Shown here in pieces: positions 33,945-42,239 of a stretch of DNA of 64,000 bases. The stretch spans positions 62,001-126,000 of the forward strand of contig CAZIFA010000004.1 of NCBI GenBank assembly GCA_964539025.1. The letters are read 5' to 3'. Under the pieces are notes generated by a model that saw only the letters and a list, made by a program, of their open reading frames with translations, did not search any database and had not been told where the DNA came from. Position 1 is the first letter of the stretch; the number at the start of each line of letters is the position of its first letter. This stretch comes from Micavibrio_A sp964539025. Its GTDB lineage: Bacteria; Pseudomonadota; Alphaproteobacteria; Micavibrionales; Micavibrionaceae. Both the position numbers and the translations under genes were made by a program.

Positions 33945-34979
33945 TTACGCCGCCTTTTCCTTAGCTGCGATGCTTAACAGATTTTTTAAACCCGCTTCGT
34001 CCAGCCATTCGGTATTGCCATCGCTGGTGTAAGAAAAATCTTCGGGCACAGGCTTGGCGTTTTTGTAATGCGCTTTGTTGATCGCCCAGAAAGCAAAGGC
34101 TGGTTCGATTACGTAACGATCCGGCAATTCGATTGTATTGCGCCCGTCATCCACGGGAACCATAACTTCGTGCAGTTTTTCACCAGGGCGGATGCCGACG
34201 ATTTTATGATCGAGGCTTGGTGCCATGATTTTGGCAAGCGATGTCATCTTCATACTGGGGATTTTGGGAACGAACACTTCCCCGCCCTGCATCATCTCTA
34301 AGGACGACAGAACGAAATTCACGCCTTGTTGCAGGTTGATCCAGAACCGCGTCATGCGCGCATCCGTGATCGGCAAAGTTTTAACGCCCTGATCGATCAG
34401 TTTTTGAAAGAACGGAACGACGGAACCGCGTGAGCCCATAACATTGCCGTAACGGACAACCGCAAAGCGCGGACCTTTTTCACCGGTGATGTTGTTTGCA
34501 GCGACGAAGATTTTATCGGACGCGAGTTTGGACGCGCCGTAAAGATTGATCGGGTTGGCGGCTTTGTCGGTGGACAGCGCGAGGACTTTCTTGACGCCAT
34601 TTGCCATCGAGGCATACACGACGTTCTCCGCGCCGTTCACATTCGTCTTTAAACATTCCATCGGGTTGTATTCGGCGGCGGGAACTTGTTTCATCGCTGC
34701 GGCGTGGATCACGTAATCGACATCGCGCATGGCCAACGTCAGGCGGTCGCGGTCGCGGACATCACCGATGAAATAACGGATATTCTCATGGGTTTCGACC
34801 GGGAAGCGCTGGGCCATCTCGAACTGTTTTAACTCATCGCGCGAATAAACGATGACCCGGGCGGGCTTATAGCGTTCTAGGACCGTGGCGACGAATTGCT
34901 GGCCGAACGACCCGGTTCCCCCCGTCACGAGGATGGATTTGCCCTTAAGGTCCAGATTGGAGGGTAAAAAATCACGCAT
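33945..34979 (-). CDS. pseB: UDP-N-acetylglucosamine 4,6-dehydratase (inverting)
   Basis: First step of the pseudaminic acid pathway: dehydrates and epimerises UDP-GlcNAc to a 4-keto-altrose. A 344-residue SDR protein with the NADP loop VTGGTGSFGQQF, then YSRDELKQFEMAQRF, and the active-site YGASKLASDKIF (Tyr-x3-Lys). The ATG at 34979 matches the usual N-terminus; a frame extended to 35135 is rejected because it would read through the promoter region. It is the first gene of a 12-gene transcript. Confidence 0.93.
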   Translation of the reverse strand: MRDFLPSNLDLKGKSILVTGGTGSFGQQFVATVLERYKPARVIVYSRDELKQFEMAQRFPVETHENIRYFIGDVRDRDRLTLAMRDVDYVIHAAAMKQVPAAEYNPMECLKTNVNGAENVVYASMANGVKKVLALSTDKAANPINLYGASKLASDKIFVAANNITGEKGPRFAVVRYGNVMGSRGSVVPFFQKLIDQGVKTLPITDARMTRFWINLQQGVNFVLSSLEMMQGGEVFVPKIPSMKMTSLAKIMAPSLDHKIVGIRPGEKLHEVMVPVDDGRNTIELPDRYVIEPAFAFWAINKAHYKNAKPVPEDFSYTSDGNTEWLDEAGLKNLLSIAAKEKAA

Positions 34980-35005
34980 TTCTTTAAAAACCGCCTTAAT
35001 AAATA

Positions 35006-35043
35006 GCCAGTGAAGGCTTTGTTTATAAACGCTCTTCACTGGC
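35006..35043. promoter_or_regulatory. Inverted repeat around the likely pseB -10 box
   Basis: GCCAGTGAAG (35006-35015) and CTTCACTGGC (35034-35043) are perfect inverted copies with an 18-base centre. The centre holds the proposed -10 box of the pseB promoter. This could be a regulator-binding site or an RNA hairpin at the start of the transcript. Confidence 0.5.
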
Positions 35044-35051
35044 CGTGGCAA
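35022..35051 (-). promoter_or_regulatory. Putative pseB promoter
   Basis: On the minus strand TTGCCA (35046-35051), an 18-base spacer and TATAAA (35022-35027) make a plausible sigma-70 promoter. Transcription would start about 40 bases before the pseB ATG. Confidence 0.45.
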
Positions 35052-35095
35052 GCATTGCCTGCCCTGCGCTGGCCGAAATAGGCCGGGGGATTTTC

Positions 35096-35123
35096 TTGAC
35101 ACCTTAATATCTTCATGTATATT
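35096..35123 (+). promoter_or_regulatory. Promoter for rplU-rpmA
   Basis: A perfect -35 box TTGACA (35096-35101), a 16-base spacer and TATATT (35118-35123). Transcription would start near 35130, leaving a leader of roughly 70 bases before rplU. Confidence 0.7.
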
Positions 35124-35202
35124 TCGCGGACTCACAGAAATGAGCGTTTGAAGACTTGTCTTTAAACCATTGAAATAACTAACAAAATATCAGGAATTAG
35201 CA

Positions 35203-35514
35203 ATGTTTGCAGTCGTACGCACGGGCGGAAAACAATACAGAGTGGCCAAAAATGACCGTATCGAGGTCGAGCTTTTAGAAGCCAAAGAAGGCGGTAACGT
35301 GGATCTGGAGATCCTCGCTTTCTCGTCCGATGGCTCGAAACTGGCCCTTGGCAAAGACATTTCCGGTGCAAAAGTCAGCGCGAAAGTCGTTTCCCATATC
35401 CGTAACGACAAAATTCTGGTATTCAAAAAGAAACGCCGCCAGAACTATCGCCGTACCGCAGGACACCGTCAGAATAAGACAGTCCTCGAAATCACCGACA
35501 TCAAGGCGGCATAG
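35203..35514 (+). CDS. rplU: Ribosomal protein bL21
   Basis: A 103-residue large-subunit protein that binds 23S rRNA. The N-terminus FAVVRTGGKQYRV and the C-terminal KKRRQNYRRTAGHRQNKT are canonical bL21. The gene follows a strong promoter, with CAGGAAT as a ribosome site upstream of the ATG. rpmA follows after 54 bases in the universal rplU-rpmA order. Confidence 0.98.
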   Translation: MFAVVRTGGKQYRVAKNDRIEVELLEAKEGGNVDLEILAFSSDGSKLALGKDISGAKVSAKVVSHIRNDKILVFKKKRRQNYRRTAGHRQNKTVLEITDIKAA

Positions 35515-35568
35515 GCTTTGCATTAAGAACTGGCGATAAGTACATAAGAATAAAAAAGGATTTGGACA

Positions 35569-35850
35569 ATGGCACATAAAAAAGCGGGCGGAAGCTCAAG
35601 AAACGGACGGGATTCAGCAGGTCGTCGCCTCGGCGTTAAACGCTATGGCGGTGAAATCGTTCTGGCCGGCAATATCATCGTTCGTCAACGCGGCACGAAA
35701 TACAACACCGGCAAAAACACCGGCATGGGTACTGATCACACGATCTTCGCCCTCGTCGATGGCCGCGTGCAGTTCAGCAAAGGCCAGGGCGGCAAACCGG
35801 TTGTGAACATTGTTCCGGCCAACGACGCCCAACCGCTGGCTGCCGAGTAA
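35569..35850 (+). CDS. rpmA: Ribosomal protein bL27
   Basis: A 93-residue protein with the N-terminal MAHKKAGGSSRNGRDS tail that reaches the peptidyl-transferase centre, then RLGVKRYGGE and NIIVRQRGTKYNTGKN, all diagnostic of bL27. There is no N-terminal pre-peptide of the Firmicutes kind. A hairpin terminator follows, before obgE. Confidence 0.98.
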   Translation: MAHKKAGGSSRNGRDSAGRRLGVKRYGGEIVLAGNIIVRQRGTKYNTGKNTGMGTDHTIFALVDGRVQFSKGQGGKPVVNIVPANDAQPLAAE

Positions 35851-35875
35851 CTTCGGTCATCGGATAACAATTCAG

Positions 35876-35909
35876 ATCGGGTGACCTAACGGTCATCCGA
35901 TTTTCTTTT
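35876..35909 (+). terminator. Rho-independent terminator between rpmA and obgE
   Basis: ATCGGGTGACC (35876-35886) pairs with GGTCATCCGAT (35891-35901) across TAAC, with a single G-U pair, followed by TTTTCTTTT. It should end or attenuate the ribosomal-protein transcript 17 bases before obgE. Confidence 0.8.
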
Positions 35910-35925
35910 AAGGGCCCTACTTTTC

Positions 35926-36939
35926 ATGAAATTTCTCGACCAAGCAAAAATCTACGTCAAAAGCGGTAACGGTGGCCCCGGTTGTATCTCGTTCCGTCGT
36001 GAGAAATTTATCGAACATGGCGGGCCTGACGGCGGCAACGGCGGTAAAGGTGGAGATGTCATTTTCACGGCCGTCAAGGAACTCAACACGCTGATCGATT
36101 TTCGTTACTCCCAGCATTTCAAAGCGCAGGGCGGCGACAACGGTGCGGGCGAAATGCGCTTTGGCAAAGATGGCGACGATATTATTATCCGCGTCCCTGT
36201 CGGCACCGAGATTCTCGATGAAGATCAGGAAACCGTGCTGATCGATATGACCGAACCAGGTCAGACGATCACTTTCTTAAAAGGCGGCGATGGCGGTTTT
36301 GGCAACGCGCATTACAAATCATCGACCAATCAGGCGCCGCGCAAAAAAACGCCGGGCTGGCCGGGTATTGAACGCGCGGTCTGGCTGCGTTTGAAACTGA
36401 TCGCCGATGCGGGCCTTGTCGGTATGCCCAACGCAGGCAAGTCTACCTTCCTCGCTTCTTGTACGGCGGCAAAACCAAAAATCGCGGATTATCCATTCAC
36501 GACTCTGCACCCTAACCTCGGCGTGGTCAAAGCTGGCGATAAGGAATTCGTCCTCGCGGATATTCCGGGTCTTATTGAGGGCGCGCATGAAGGTCATGGT
36601 CTGGGTGATCGTTTCCTGGGCCACGTCGAACGCACGGCGGTCATTCTGCATCTGATCGACATCACGGCGGATGAACCGTGGAACGCGTATAAAATGATCC
36701 GTAAGGAATTGAAAGAATACGGCCACGGCATCGATGAAAAGCCGGAGATCGTTGCGCTGAACAAGGCGGACGCGCTCGGCAAGGAATTATCCGAAGATGT
36801 CGCCCGCGAATTTGAGAAGAAAACCAAAATCAAACCGCTGCTCATTTCCGGCGTGTCCAAAGAAGGTGTCGACAAAGCCCTCTTCGCGCTGAATGATATT
36901 ATTCAAAGAACCCGCAAAGGCACATTGGACGAGGAATAG
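35926..36939 (+). CDS. obgE: Obg-family GTPase
   Basis: A ribosome-associated GTPase involved in 50S assembly and cell-cycle control. The 337-residue protein has the glycine-rich Obg domain (GNGGPGCISFRREKF, PDGGNGGKGGDV) over about residues 1-157, then the G domain: G1 GMPNAGKSTF from residue 166, DYPFTTLHPN, G3 DIPGLIEGA and G4 ALNKAD. The short C-terminus lacks a long acidic tail. It follows rpmA as in most bacteria, but a terminator lies between. Confidence 0.97.
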   Translation: MKFLDQAKIYVKSGNGGPGCISFRREKFIEHGGPDGGNGGKGGDVIFTAVKELNTLIDFRYSQHFKAQGGDNGAGEMRFGKDGDDIIIRVPVGTEILDEDQETVLIDMTEPGQTITFLKGGDGGFGNAHYKSSTNQAPRKKTPGWPGIERAVWLRLKLIADAGLVGMPNAGKSTFLASCTAAKPKIADYPFTTLHPNLGVVKAGDKEFVLADIPGLIEGAHEGHGLGDRFLGHVERTAVILHLIDITADEPWNAYKMIRKELKEYGHGIDEKPEIVALNKADALGKELSEDVAREFEKKTKIKPLLISGVSKEGVDKALFALNDIIQRTRKGTLDEE

Positions 36940-37004
36940 GTTATGTTCTGTCATCCCGGACATTATGTTGAGCTTAACCTGTAAGGTTTAGCCATTTCTT
37001 CCCG

Positions 37005-37067
37005 TGTCATCCTCCGGCTTGACCGGAGGATCCAGACTGGATTCCCCGATCAAGTCGGGGAATGACA
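37005..37067. repeat. Palindromic repeat, family D (TGTCATCCTCCGG type)
   Basis: Two consecutive hairpins: CCTCCGG-CTTGA-CCGGAGG and TTCCCCGA-TCAAG-TCGGGGAA, joined by ATCCAGACTGGAT and bounded by TGTCAT and ATGACA. It lies between obgE and proB. The same gap holds a degenerate start of another element at 36949 (TGTCATCCCGGA). Confidence 0.85.
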
Positions 37068-37089
37068 TAGTGGATAAAATGCCTATAAT
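37062..37089 (+). promoter_or_regulatory. Putative proB promoter using the repeat end as -35
   Basis: ATGACA (37062-37067), the last bases of the palindromic repeat, has 5 of 6 matches to the -35 consensus. A 16-base spacer leads to a perfect TATAAT (37084-37089). Transcription would start at about 37096, on the ATG of proB, giving a leaderless mRNA. No ribosome-binding site is seen before proB. Confidence 0.55.
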
Positions 37090-37095
37090 AGACGT

Positions 37096-38232
37096 ATGAC
37101 TCTTATCACTCTTATCGCGCAATCCAAAACCATCATCATCAAGATCGGCTCGGCCCTTCTGGTGGATGTGGATAAGGGCGTGCGGCAGGCATGGCTTTCC
37201 GCGCTCGCCGAAGATGTCATGGCGCTCAAAAAATCCGGCAAATCGGTTTTGATCGTCACGTCAGGATCAATTGCGCTGGGCCGCAAGACGATGGGCATAG
37301 ATCACAACGCGCCCTCTTCTTCCATTCCGCTCGAACTCAAACAAGGTGCGGCGGCGATTGGCCAGATAGCTCTGATGCAATCCTATATCAACGTTTTCGC
37401 CATGCACGGCGTAAATGTTGCGCAAATTTTACTTACGCCCTCCGATACTGAAAACCGCCGTTCGCATTTGAATGCCCGCGCCACCATCCATGCGCTGCTG
37501 GAAAAAGGCCTGATCCCGATCATCAACGAAAATGATACGGTCTCCACGGCCGAAATCCGGTTCGGCGACAATGACAGGCTGGCATCCCGTGTCGCGCAGA
37601 TGATAGGTGCTGACCTCGTGATTCAGCTTTCAACCACGGACGGGCTTTATACGGCGGATCCGCGTATCGACAGCACGGCACAACACATCCCGCTCGTTGA
37701 AAAACTCTCACCCGAACATTTTTCTATGGCGGGTGACGCGCTCGCTGGCCCCTCAACCGGCGGCATGAAAAGCAAGATGGAAGCGGCGCGTATCGCCACG
37801 GAATCCGGCGTGCATATGATGATTGCCAAGGGAACGGAATCTCACGCGCTTAAATCCGCTTGTGATGGCACCGCCCGCGCAACGATCTTCCTTGCTTCCG
37901 ATCTGCCCCGCACGGCGAGGAAGCGCTGGATCCTCGCGCATGTCAAACCAAAGGGCACGATCTATCTCGATGACGGCGCGTGCAAGGCGCTGCTCTCGGG
38001 CAAAAGCCTCCTCCCCGCAGGCGTTAAAAAGATCGAAGGCGATTATGACCGCGGCGATGCGGTGAAGATTTGCGATTCCAACGGCCAATCGCTCGGCATA
38101 GGCATTTCGGCCTATGAAAGCGATTCCACCCGCAAGATCGCGGGCCGCAAATCTGCGGAAATCCCCGAAATTCTGGGCTATTCCCGTGGCGACGAACTCA
38201 TCCATCGCGACGATCTGGTGCTGAACGGCTGA
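37096..38232 (+). CDS. proB: Glutamate 5-kinase
   Basis: First step of proline synthesis: phosphorylates glutamate. The 378-residue protein has an amino acid kinase domain (IIKIGSALLVD, VTSGSIALGRKTMG, IINENDTVSTAEIRFGDNDRLAS, LSTTDGLYTADPR, GTGG-like STGGMKSKMEAA) and a C-terminal PUA domain. It follows obgE as is common in alphaproteobacteria, but proA, the usual next gene, lies about 19 kb away. It has no Shine-Dalgarno and a promoter that suggests a leaderless transcript. Confidence 0.95.
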   Translation: MTLITLIAQSKTIIIKIGSALLVDVDKGVRQAWLSALAEDVMALKKSGKSVLIVTSGSIALGRKTMGIDHNAPSSSIPLELKQGAAAIGQIALMQSYINVFAMHGVNVAQILLTPSDTENRRSHLNARATIHALLEKGLIPIINENDTVSTAEIRFGDNDRLASRVAQMIGADLVIQLSTTDGLYTADPRIDSTAQHIPLVEKLSPEHFSMAGDALAGPSTGGMKSKMEAARIATESGVHMMIAKGTESHALKSACDGTARATIFLASDLPRTARKRWILAHVKPKGTIYLDDGACKALLSGKSLLPAGVKKIEGDYDRGDAVKICDSNGQSLGIGISAYESDSTRKIAGRKSAEIPEILGYSRGDELIHRDDLVLNG

Positions 38233-38239
38233 TCCACTG

Positions 38240-38268
38240 TTGACCCCGCTCCTGTTTCTGCTAATAAT
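38240..38268 (+). promoter_or_regulatory. Putative promoter for the gene at 38305
   Basis: TTGACC (38240-38245), a 17-base spacer and AATAAT (38263-38268). The start point would be near 38275, about 30 bases before the ATG. Confidence 0.5.
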
Positions 38269-38304
38269 CATTTATTATTAAAAATGAGCAAGAAGTATTA
38301 AAGT

Positions 38305-38895
38305 ATGCCTCAATTCAAAAAAGGCGATGGTCCCTATCATCGTATCGCCGCTTCGGCGGCCACGGCAGCCATGACTTACTTTTTAGGAGGTATGGTTGCG
38401 CCTATGAGTATTTCCGATGTCGACCGTGCCCGTGAAATATACGAAAGCCACCGCGCGGAAGCGAACGATAAGTTTACGAGTATCTACACCCGCGATCTAG
38501 AGCGCGCTAAGCCAGATAGTTTACAAGAACAGGACACGCGCTTTACGGGTACGCTTAATCTTTGCGTAACGCGTCAGGCTAAAAAAGTACCTATCGAATG
38601 GGTTTTGAAAGATGGTGTCGTGCGTATTGCCGAACGGAAAATGCCAGTCGATGTTTTCGGTCTTCGTGAATGTTTCGTTTCGGAATCCACCAAAGGCGCA
38701 TACGATCATCATCAGCTCATGGAAACGATGAAACCGGTGTTTTACGGGCTGTTTTATGGAAGCGCAGGTGCAGCAGCGCTTGCAACCGCGTTCTTGTTTG
38801 GTACAGGCCTTGCAGGTTTACGACGCAACGGAAAAGATGTCGGTGGACCGACCTTGAGCCTCGGGCCAACATCGGCCGCAGGAGGTCCCGTATAA
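38305..38895 (+). CDS. Unrecognised protein with two membrane segments
   Basis: A 196-residue protein. Hydrophobic segments are at about residues 13-34 (IAASAATAAMTYFLGGMVAP) and 145-170 (VFYGLFYGSAGAAALATAFLFGTGL), leaving about 110 mostly polar residues between them, probably on the periplasmic side. Two Cys residues (in LNLCVT and RECFVS) could form a disulfide. No family is recognised. It has its own promoter and no good ribosome site. It lies between proB and pepN. Confidence 0.65.
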   Translation: MPQFKKGDGPYHRIAASAATAAMTYFLGGMVAPMSISDVDRAREIYESHRAEANDKFTSIYTRDLERAKPDSLQEQDTRFTGTLNLCVTRQAKKVPIEWVLKDGVVRIAERKMPVDVFGLRECFVSESTKGAYDHHQLMETMKPVFYGLFYGSAGAAALATAFLFGTGLAGLRRNGKDVGGPTLSLGPTSAAGGPV

Positions 38896-38966
38896 AAATC
38901 CCCGCTTCGGGACTATGTCCGGGCTGAAAAAACCAGTATCATCTGTGTGTCCAAAGGAGTTTTCCC

Positions 38967-41540
38967 ATGCGCACAGACACGCCCAAAACCATTTACCTCA
39001 AAGATTACCAGCCGCCGCTTTACAAGGTAAAGCATATCGACCTGCGGTTCGAAATTTTTGTCGGGCGTACGGTCGTTCATGCCAAAACGCAATTCATCAA
39101 AAATCATAAGGGCAATGAACCCCTTTTTCTCAATGGCGAGCATTTAAAGCTGCTTTCTATCGCTCTCGATGGGAAAGAGATCAAGGCCGAAATGGTCGAA
39201 GGCGGAATGAATATCGCCGCGCCAGGCAAAGATCAATTTACGCTCGAAATCGTCACCGAAATCGAACCGGAAAAAAACACGCGCCTCGAAGGGCTATATT
39301 GTTCGAATGGCACCTATTGCACGCAATGTGAGGCGGAAGGTTTCCGCACCATCACCTATTATCCCGACCGCCCCGATATCATGACGACGTTCACCGTGCG
39401 GGTTGAGGCGGATGAGAAAACCTGCCCTGTCCTTCTTTCCAACGGAAACCTGATAGAAAAAGGCTCGCTCGGCGGCGGACGTCATTTCACTGTCTGGAAC
39501 GACCCCACACCCAAACCCTGCTATCTCTTTGCGCTCGTCGCTGGCGACCTCGAACATGTCCACGACACATTCAAAACCATGTCGGGGCAAAAGGTCGATC
39601 TTTATATCTATGTCCGCAAGGGCGACGAAGGCCAGTGCGGCCACGCCATGCAATCGCTCATCAAATCCATGAAATGGGATGAAGATGTCTACGGGCGGGA
39701 ATACCAATACAATATCTTCAACATCGTCGCTGTATCAGATTTCAATATGGGTGCGATGGAAAACACTTCGCTGAATATCTTCAACACCGCGCTTGTTCTG
39801 GCGCATCCTGACACCGCGACCGATGGCGATTTCATCCGTGTTGAGAGCGTCATCGCCCATGAATATTTCCACAACTGGACCGGGAACCGCGTCACCTGCC
39901 GTGACTGGTTCCAGTTATCATTAAAAGAAGGCCTGACCGTGTTCCGCGATCAGGAATTTTCGGCCGATATGAATTCCCGCGCGCTGCAGCGCATCGACGA
40001 TGTAGGACATCTTCGCAAAATGCAGTTTCCTGAGGATGCTGGTCCCCTGTCCCACCCGATCCGTCCGGACAATTATATCGAAATAAATAATTTCTACACG
40101 ATGACCGTGTATGAAAAGGGCGCGGAAGTCATCCGCATGTTCCACACGCTGCTCAATCCCAAAACCTACCGCAAGGCGACGGACCTTTATTTCGAACGCT
40201 TCGATGGGCAGGCCGTAACGACGGACGACTGGGCCAAATGCATGGAAGACGCTTCGGGTCAGGATTTATCGCAGTTCAAATTGTGGTATTCGCAGTCCGG
40301 CACGCCGGAAATTGAAGCGCGCGGCGAATATAACGAAACTGCGAAAACATACACACTCACCCTCAAACAACATATCCCCGATACGCCCGGACAAACGAAT
40401 AAAAAACCGATGCATATTCCGGTCGCGGTTGGGCTCATCGGGCCGAATGGTCAGGATATGATCGAAACCGAGGTGCTACAGATCAAAGAACCCGAACAAA
40501 CCTTCACCTTCAAAAATATCGGCGCGAAGCCTGTGCCATCGATCCTGCGCAATTTCTCCGCGCCGGTGAAACTCACGACGGATTTAACCGATGCCGATCT
40601 ACGCTTCTTGATGATTCATGACTCTGATGGGTTCAACCGTTGGGAGGCAGGACAGACCTATGCCCTGCGCGCGCTGAACCAGCTTATAGATACGGAAAAA
40701 CTCGATGACGGCTTGCTTGATGCGCTCGAAAGCATTCTGGATCAGGCAATCCAAGGCAAGGGCGATAAGGCCCTCCTCGCCCGTGCGCTTGGTCTGCCGG
40801 ATATTCAAATTATCGCGCAAACGCGTGATGTCGTCGATCCCGATGCGATTTATAAGGCTCGTGAACATGTCCGCGATGCCTTCGCCAAACGCTGCGAAGA
40901 TAAATTGATGACGGTCTATAAAGACAATCTGGAATCTGGCGCTTATAGCATCACGCCCGAAGCCATGGCGCGGCGTTCCTTGCGGAACACGGTTCTGGGT
41001 TATCTCGATGATCCTGCCATAGCCTCCGAACAATATAAAAAAGTCACGAATATGACGGACCGCGTTGCGGCGCTCTCGGTGCTGACCGATCATGAAGGCG
41101 AACATAAAAACGCTGCGTTCGCGGATTTCTACCAGAAATTCAAAAACTATCCGCTCGTCATCGATAAATGGTTCTCTCTGCAGGCGCTGTGCGTCAACGA
41201 CAACACGATTGCGAATATCAAAACGCTGTCCAAACACGCGGACTTCACGCTGAAAAACCCAAACCGCGTCCGCTCGCTCTACGGCGCGTTCGCGATGAAC
41301 AATCCGGTAGGGTTCCACCGTGCGGATGGATCGGGCTATGCCCTGCTCCAGGATGCCGTGATAACGCTCAACGGCATCAACCCGCAAATCGCGGCGCGGA
41401 TGTTAACGCCTCTGCGCGAATGGCGGCGTTATACGCAGGACAGGCAATCTAAAATGAAAAACGTTCTGGAAGAAATCTCCAAAGTAGAAAAGCTCTCCCC
41501 CGATGTCTTCGAAATCGTCAGCAAGAGCCTTAAAGGTTAA
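38967..41540 (+). CDS. pepN: Aminopeptidase N (M1 family)
   Basis: A cytosolic zinc metallopeptidase that removes N-terminal residues from peptides. The 857-residue length, GAMEN at 262-266 and HEYFHNW from His298 (with Glu299 and His302) are nearly superposable on E. coli PepN numbering. The third zinc ligand Glu follows in LKEGLTVFRDQEFS. All key residues are present. The last 38 bases overlap rnhB. Confidence 0.97.
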   Translation: MRTDTPKTIYLKDYQPPLYKVKHIDLRFEIFVGRTVVHAKTQFIKNHKGNEPLFLNGEHLKLLSIALDGKEIKAEMVEGGMNIAAPGKDQFTLEIVTEIEPEKNTRLEGLYCSNGTYCTQCEAEGFRTITYYPDRPDIMTTFTVRVEADEKTCPVLLSNGNLIEKGSLGGGRHFTVWNDPTPKPCYLFALVAGDLEHVHDTFKTMSGQKVDLYIYVRKGDEGQCGHAMQSLIKSMKWDEDVYGREYQYNIFNIVAVSDFNMGAMENTSLNIFNTALVLAHPDTATDGDFIRVESVIAHEYFHNWTGNRVTCRDWFQLSLKEGLTVFRDQEFSADMNSRALQRIDDVGHLRKMQFPEDAGPLSHPIRPDNYIEINNFYTMTVYEKGAEVIRMFHTLLNPKTYRKATDLYFERFDGQAVTTDDWAKCMEDASGQDLSQFKLWYSQSGTPEIEARGEYNETAKTYTLTLKQHIPDTPGQTNKKPMHIPVAVGLIGPNGQDMIETEVLQIKEPEQTFTFKNIGAKPVPSILRNFSAPVKLTTDLTDADLRFLMIHDSDGFNRWEAGQTYALRALNQLIDTEKLDDGLLDALESILDQAIQGKGDKALLARALGLPDIQIIAQTRDVVDPDAIYKAREHVRDAFAKRCEDKLMTVYKDNLESGAYSITPEAMARRSLRNTVLGYLDDPAIASEQYKKVTNMTDRVAALSVLTDHEGEHKNAAFADFYQKFKNYPLVIDKWFSLQALCVNDNTIANIKTLSKHADFTLKNPNRVRSLYGAFAMNNPVGFHRADGSGYALLQDAVITLNGINPQIAARMLTPLREWRRYTQDRQSKMKNVLEEISKVEKLSPDVFEIVSKSLKG

Positions 41541-42228
41541 TATCGCCGCGTTCGATGCGGCCTTCGGCGTGCCTGTTTGCGGCATCGATGAGGTCGGCCG
41601 CGGCCCGCTCGCCGGGCCTGTCGTCACAGCCTGCGCGTATATTCCGCCCGAAAAATTAAATCATCCTGTATGGAAAGACGTGAACGACAGCAAGAAATTA
41701 TCGCCGCAAAAACGCGATTACATTTTTGAAATTATCAAACATCAATGTGTCTATGCAATTGCGCAGGCCTCGGCGGAAGAGATCGATACACTGAACATCC
41801 ACCACGCCACATTGCTAGCGATGAAACGGGCGTATGAGGAAATGGTACAGAGCCCCCCACCTAAATCCTCCCCCGCAGGGGGGGAGGACTTTATGGAACA
41901 AGAAGCCTTCCCCCCTTGTGGGGGAAGGTTTGGATGGGGGGTAAATCACCTCGCCCTCATCGACGGAAAATTCGCGCCGTCCCTGCCCTGTAAAACGCAG
42001 ACAGTTATAAAAGGCGACGCAACGTCCTTATCCATTGCCGCCGCATCCATCCTCGCCAAAGTCACGCGCGATCGTTACATGCAAAAACTGCACGAAGAAT
42101 TTCCGTACTATGGATGGAACACCAATGCCGGATATGGCACCGAAACACATATGGACGGTATCGCGCGGCACGGCATCACACCGCACCACCGCCGCTCTTT
42201 CGCCCCGTGTAAAACCGAAGCCGCTTAA
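41503..42228 (+). CDS. rnhB: Ribonuclease HII carrying an in-frame repeat insertion
   Basis: Cleaves RNA in RNA-DNA hybrids and at single ribonucleotides. Catalytic residues are Asp29 and Glu30 in CGIDEVGRGPLAGPVV, then the later Asp in LALIDGK and the SIAAASILAKVTRDR helix. At 241 residues it is longer than usual (about 200-215). Residues 117-147 (starting SPPPKSSPAGGEDF) are encoded by a palindromic repeat, placed between a helix and the ALIDGK strand. The frame is kept and all catalytic residues survive. The start overlaps pepN by 38 bases. Confidence 0.93.
   Translation: MSSKSSARALKVNIAAFDAAFGVPVCGIDEVGRGPLAGPVVTACAYIPPEKLNHPVWKDVNDSKKLSPQKRDYIFEIIKHQCVYAIAQASAEEIDTLNIHHATLLAMKRAYEEMVQSPPPKSSPAGGEDFMEQEAFPPCGGRFGWGVNHLALIDGKFAPSLPCKTQTVIKGDATSLSIAAASILAKVTRDRYMQKLHEEFPYYGWNTNAGYGTETHMDGIARHGITPHHRRSFAPCKTEAA
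41853..41942. repeat. Palindromic repeat, family E (TCCTCCCCC type), inside rnhB
   Basis: Two hairpins, ATCCTCCCCC-GCAG-GGGGGAGGA and CCTTCCCCCC-TTGT-GGGGGAAGG, inside outer arms CCCCCCACCTAAATCC and GGTTTGGATGGGGGG that are imperfect inverted copies. A related short element lies at 49475-49504. With flanking bases it adds 93 nucleotides (31 codons) to rnhB without a stop. Confidence 0.85.
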
Positions 42229-42239
42229 CCCATTGAACC

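Noticed and set aside
40599..41387. Open frame of about 262 codons antisense to pepN
   Set aside because: A shadow of the pepN reading frame; arginine/valine-rich composition typical of reverse translation of a core gene.
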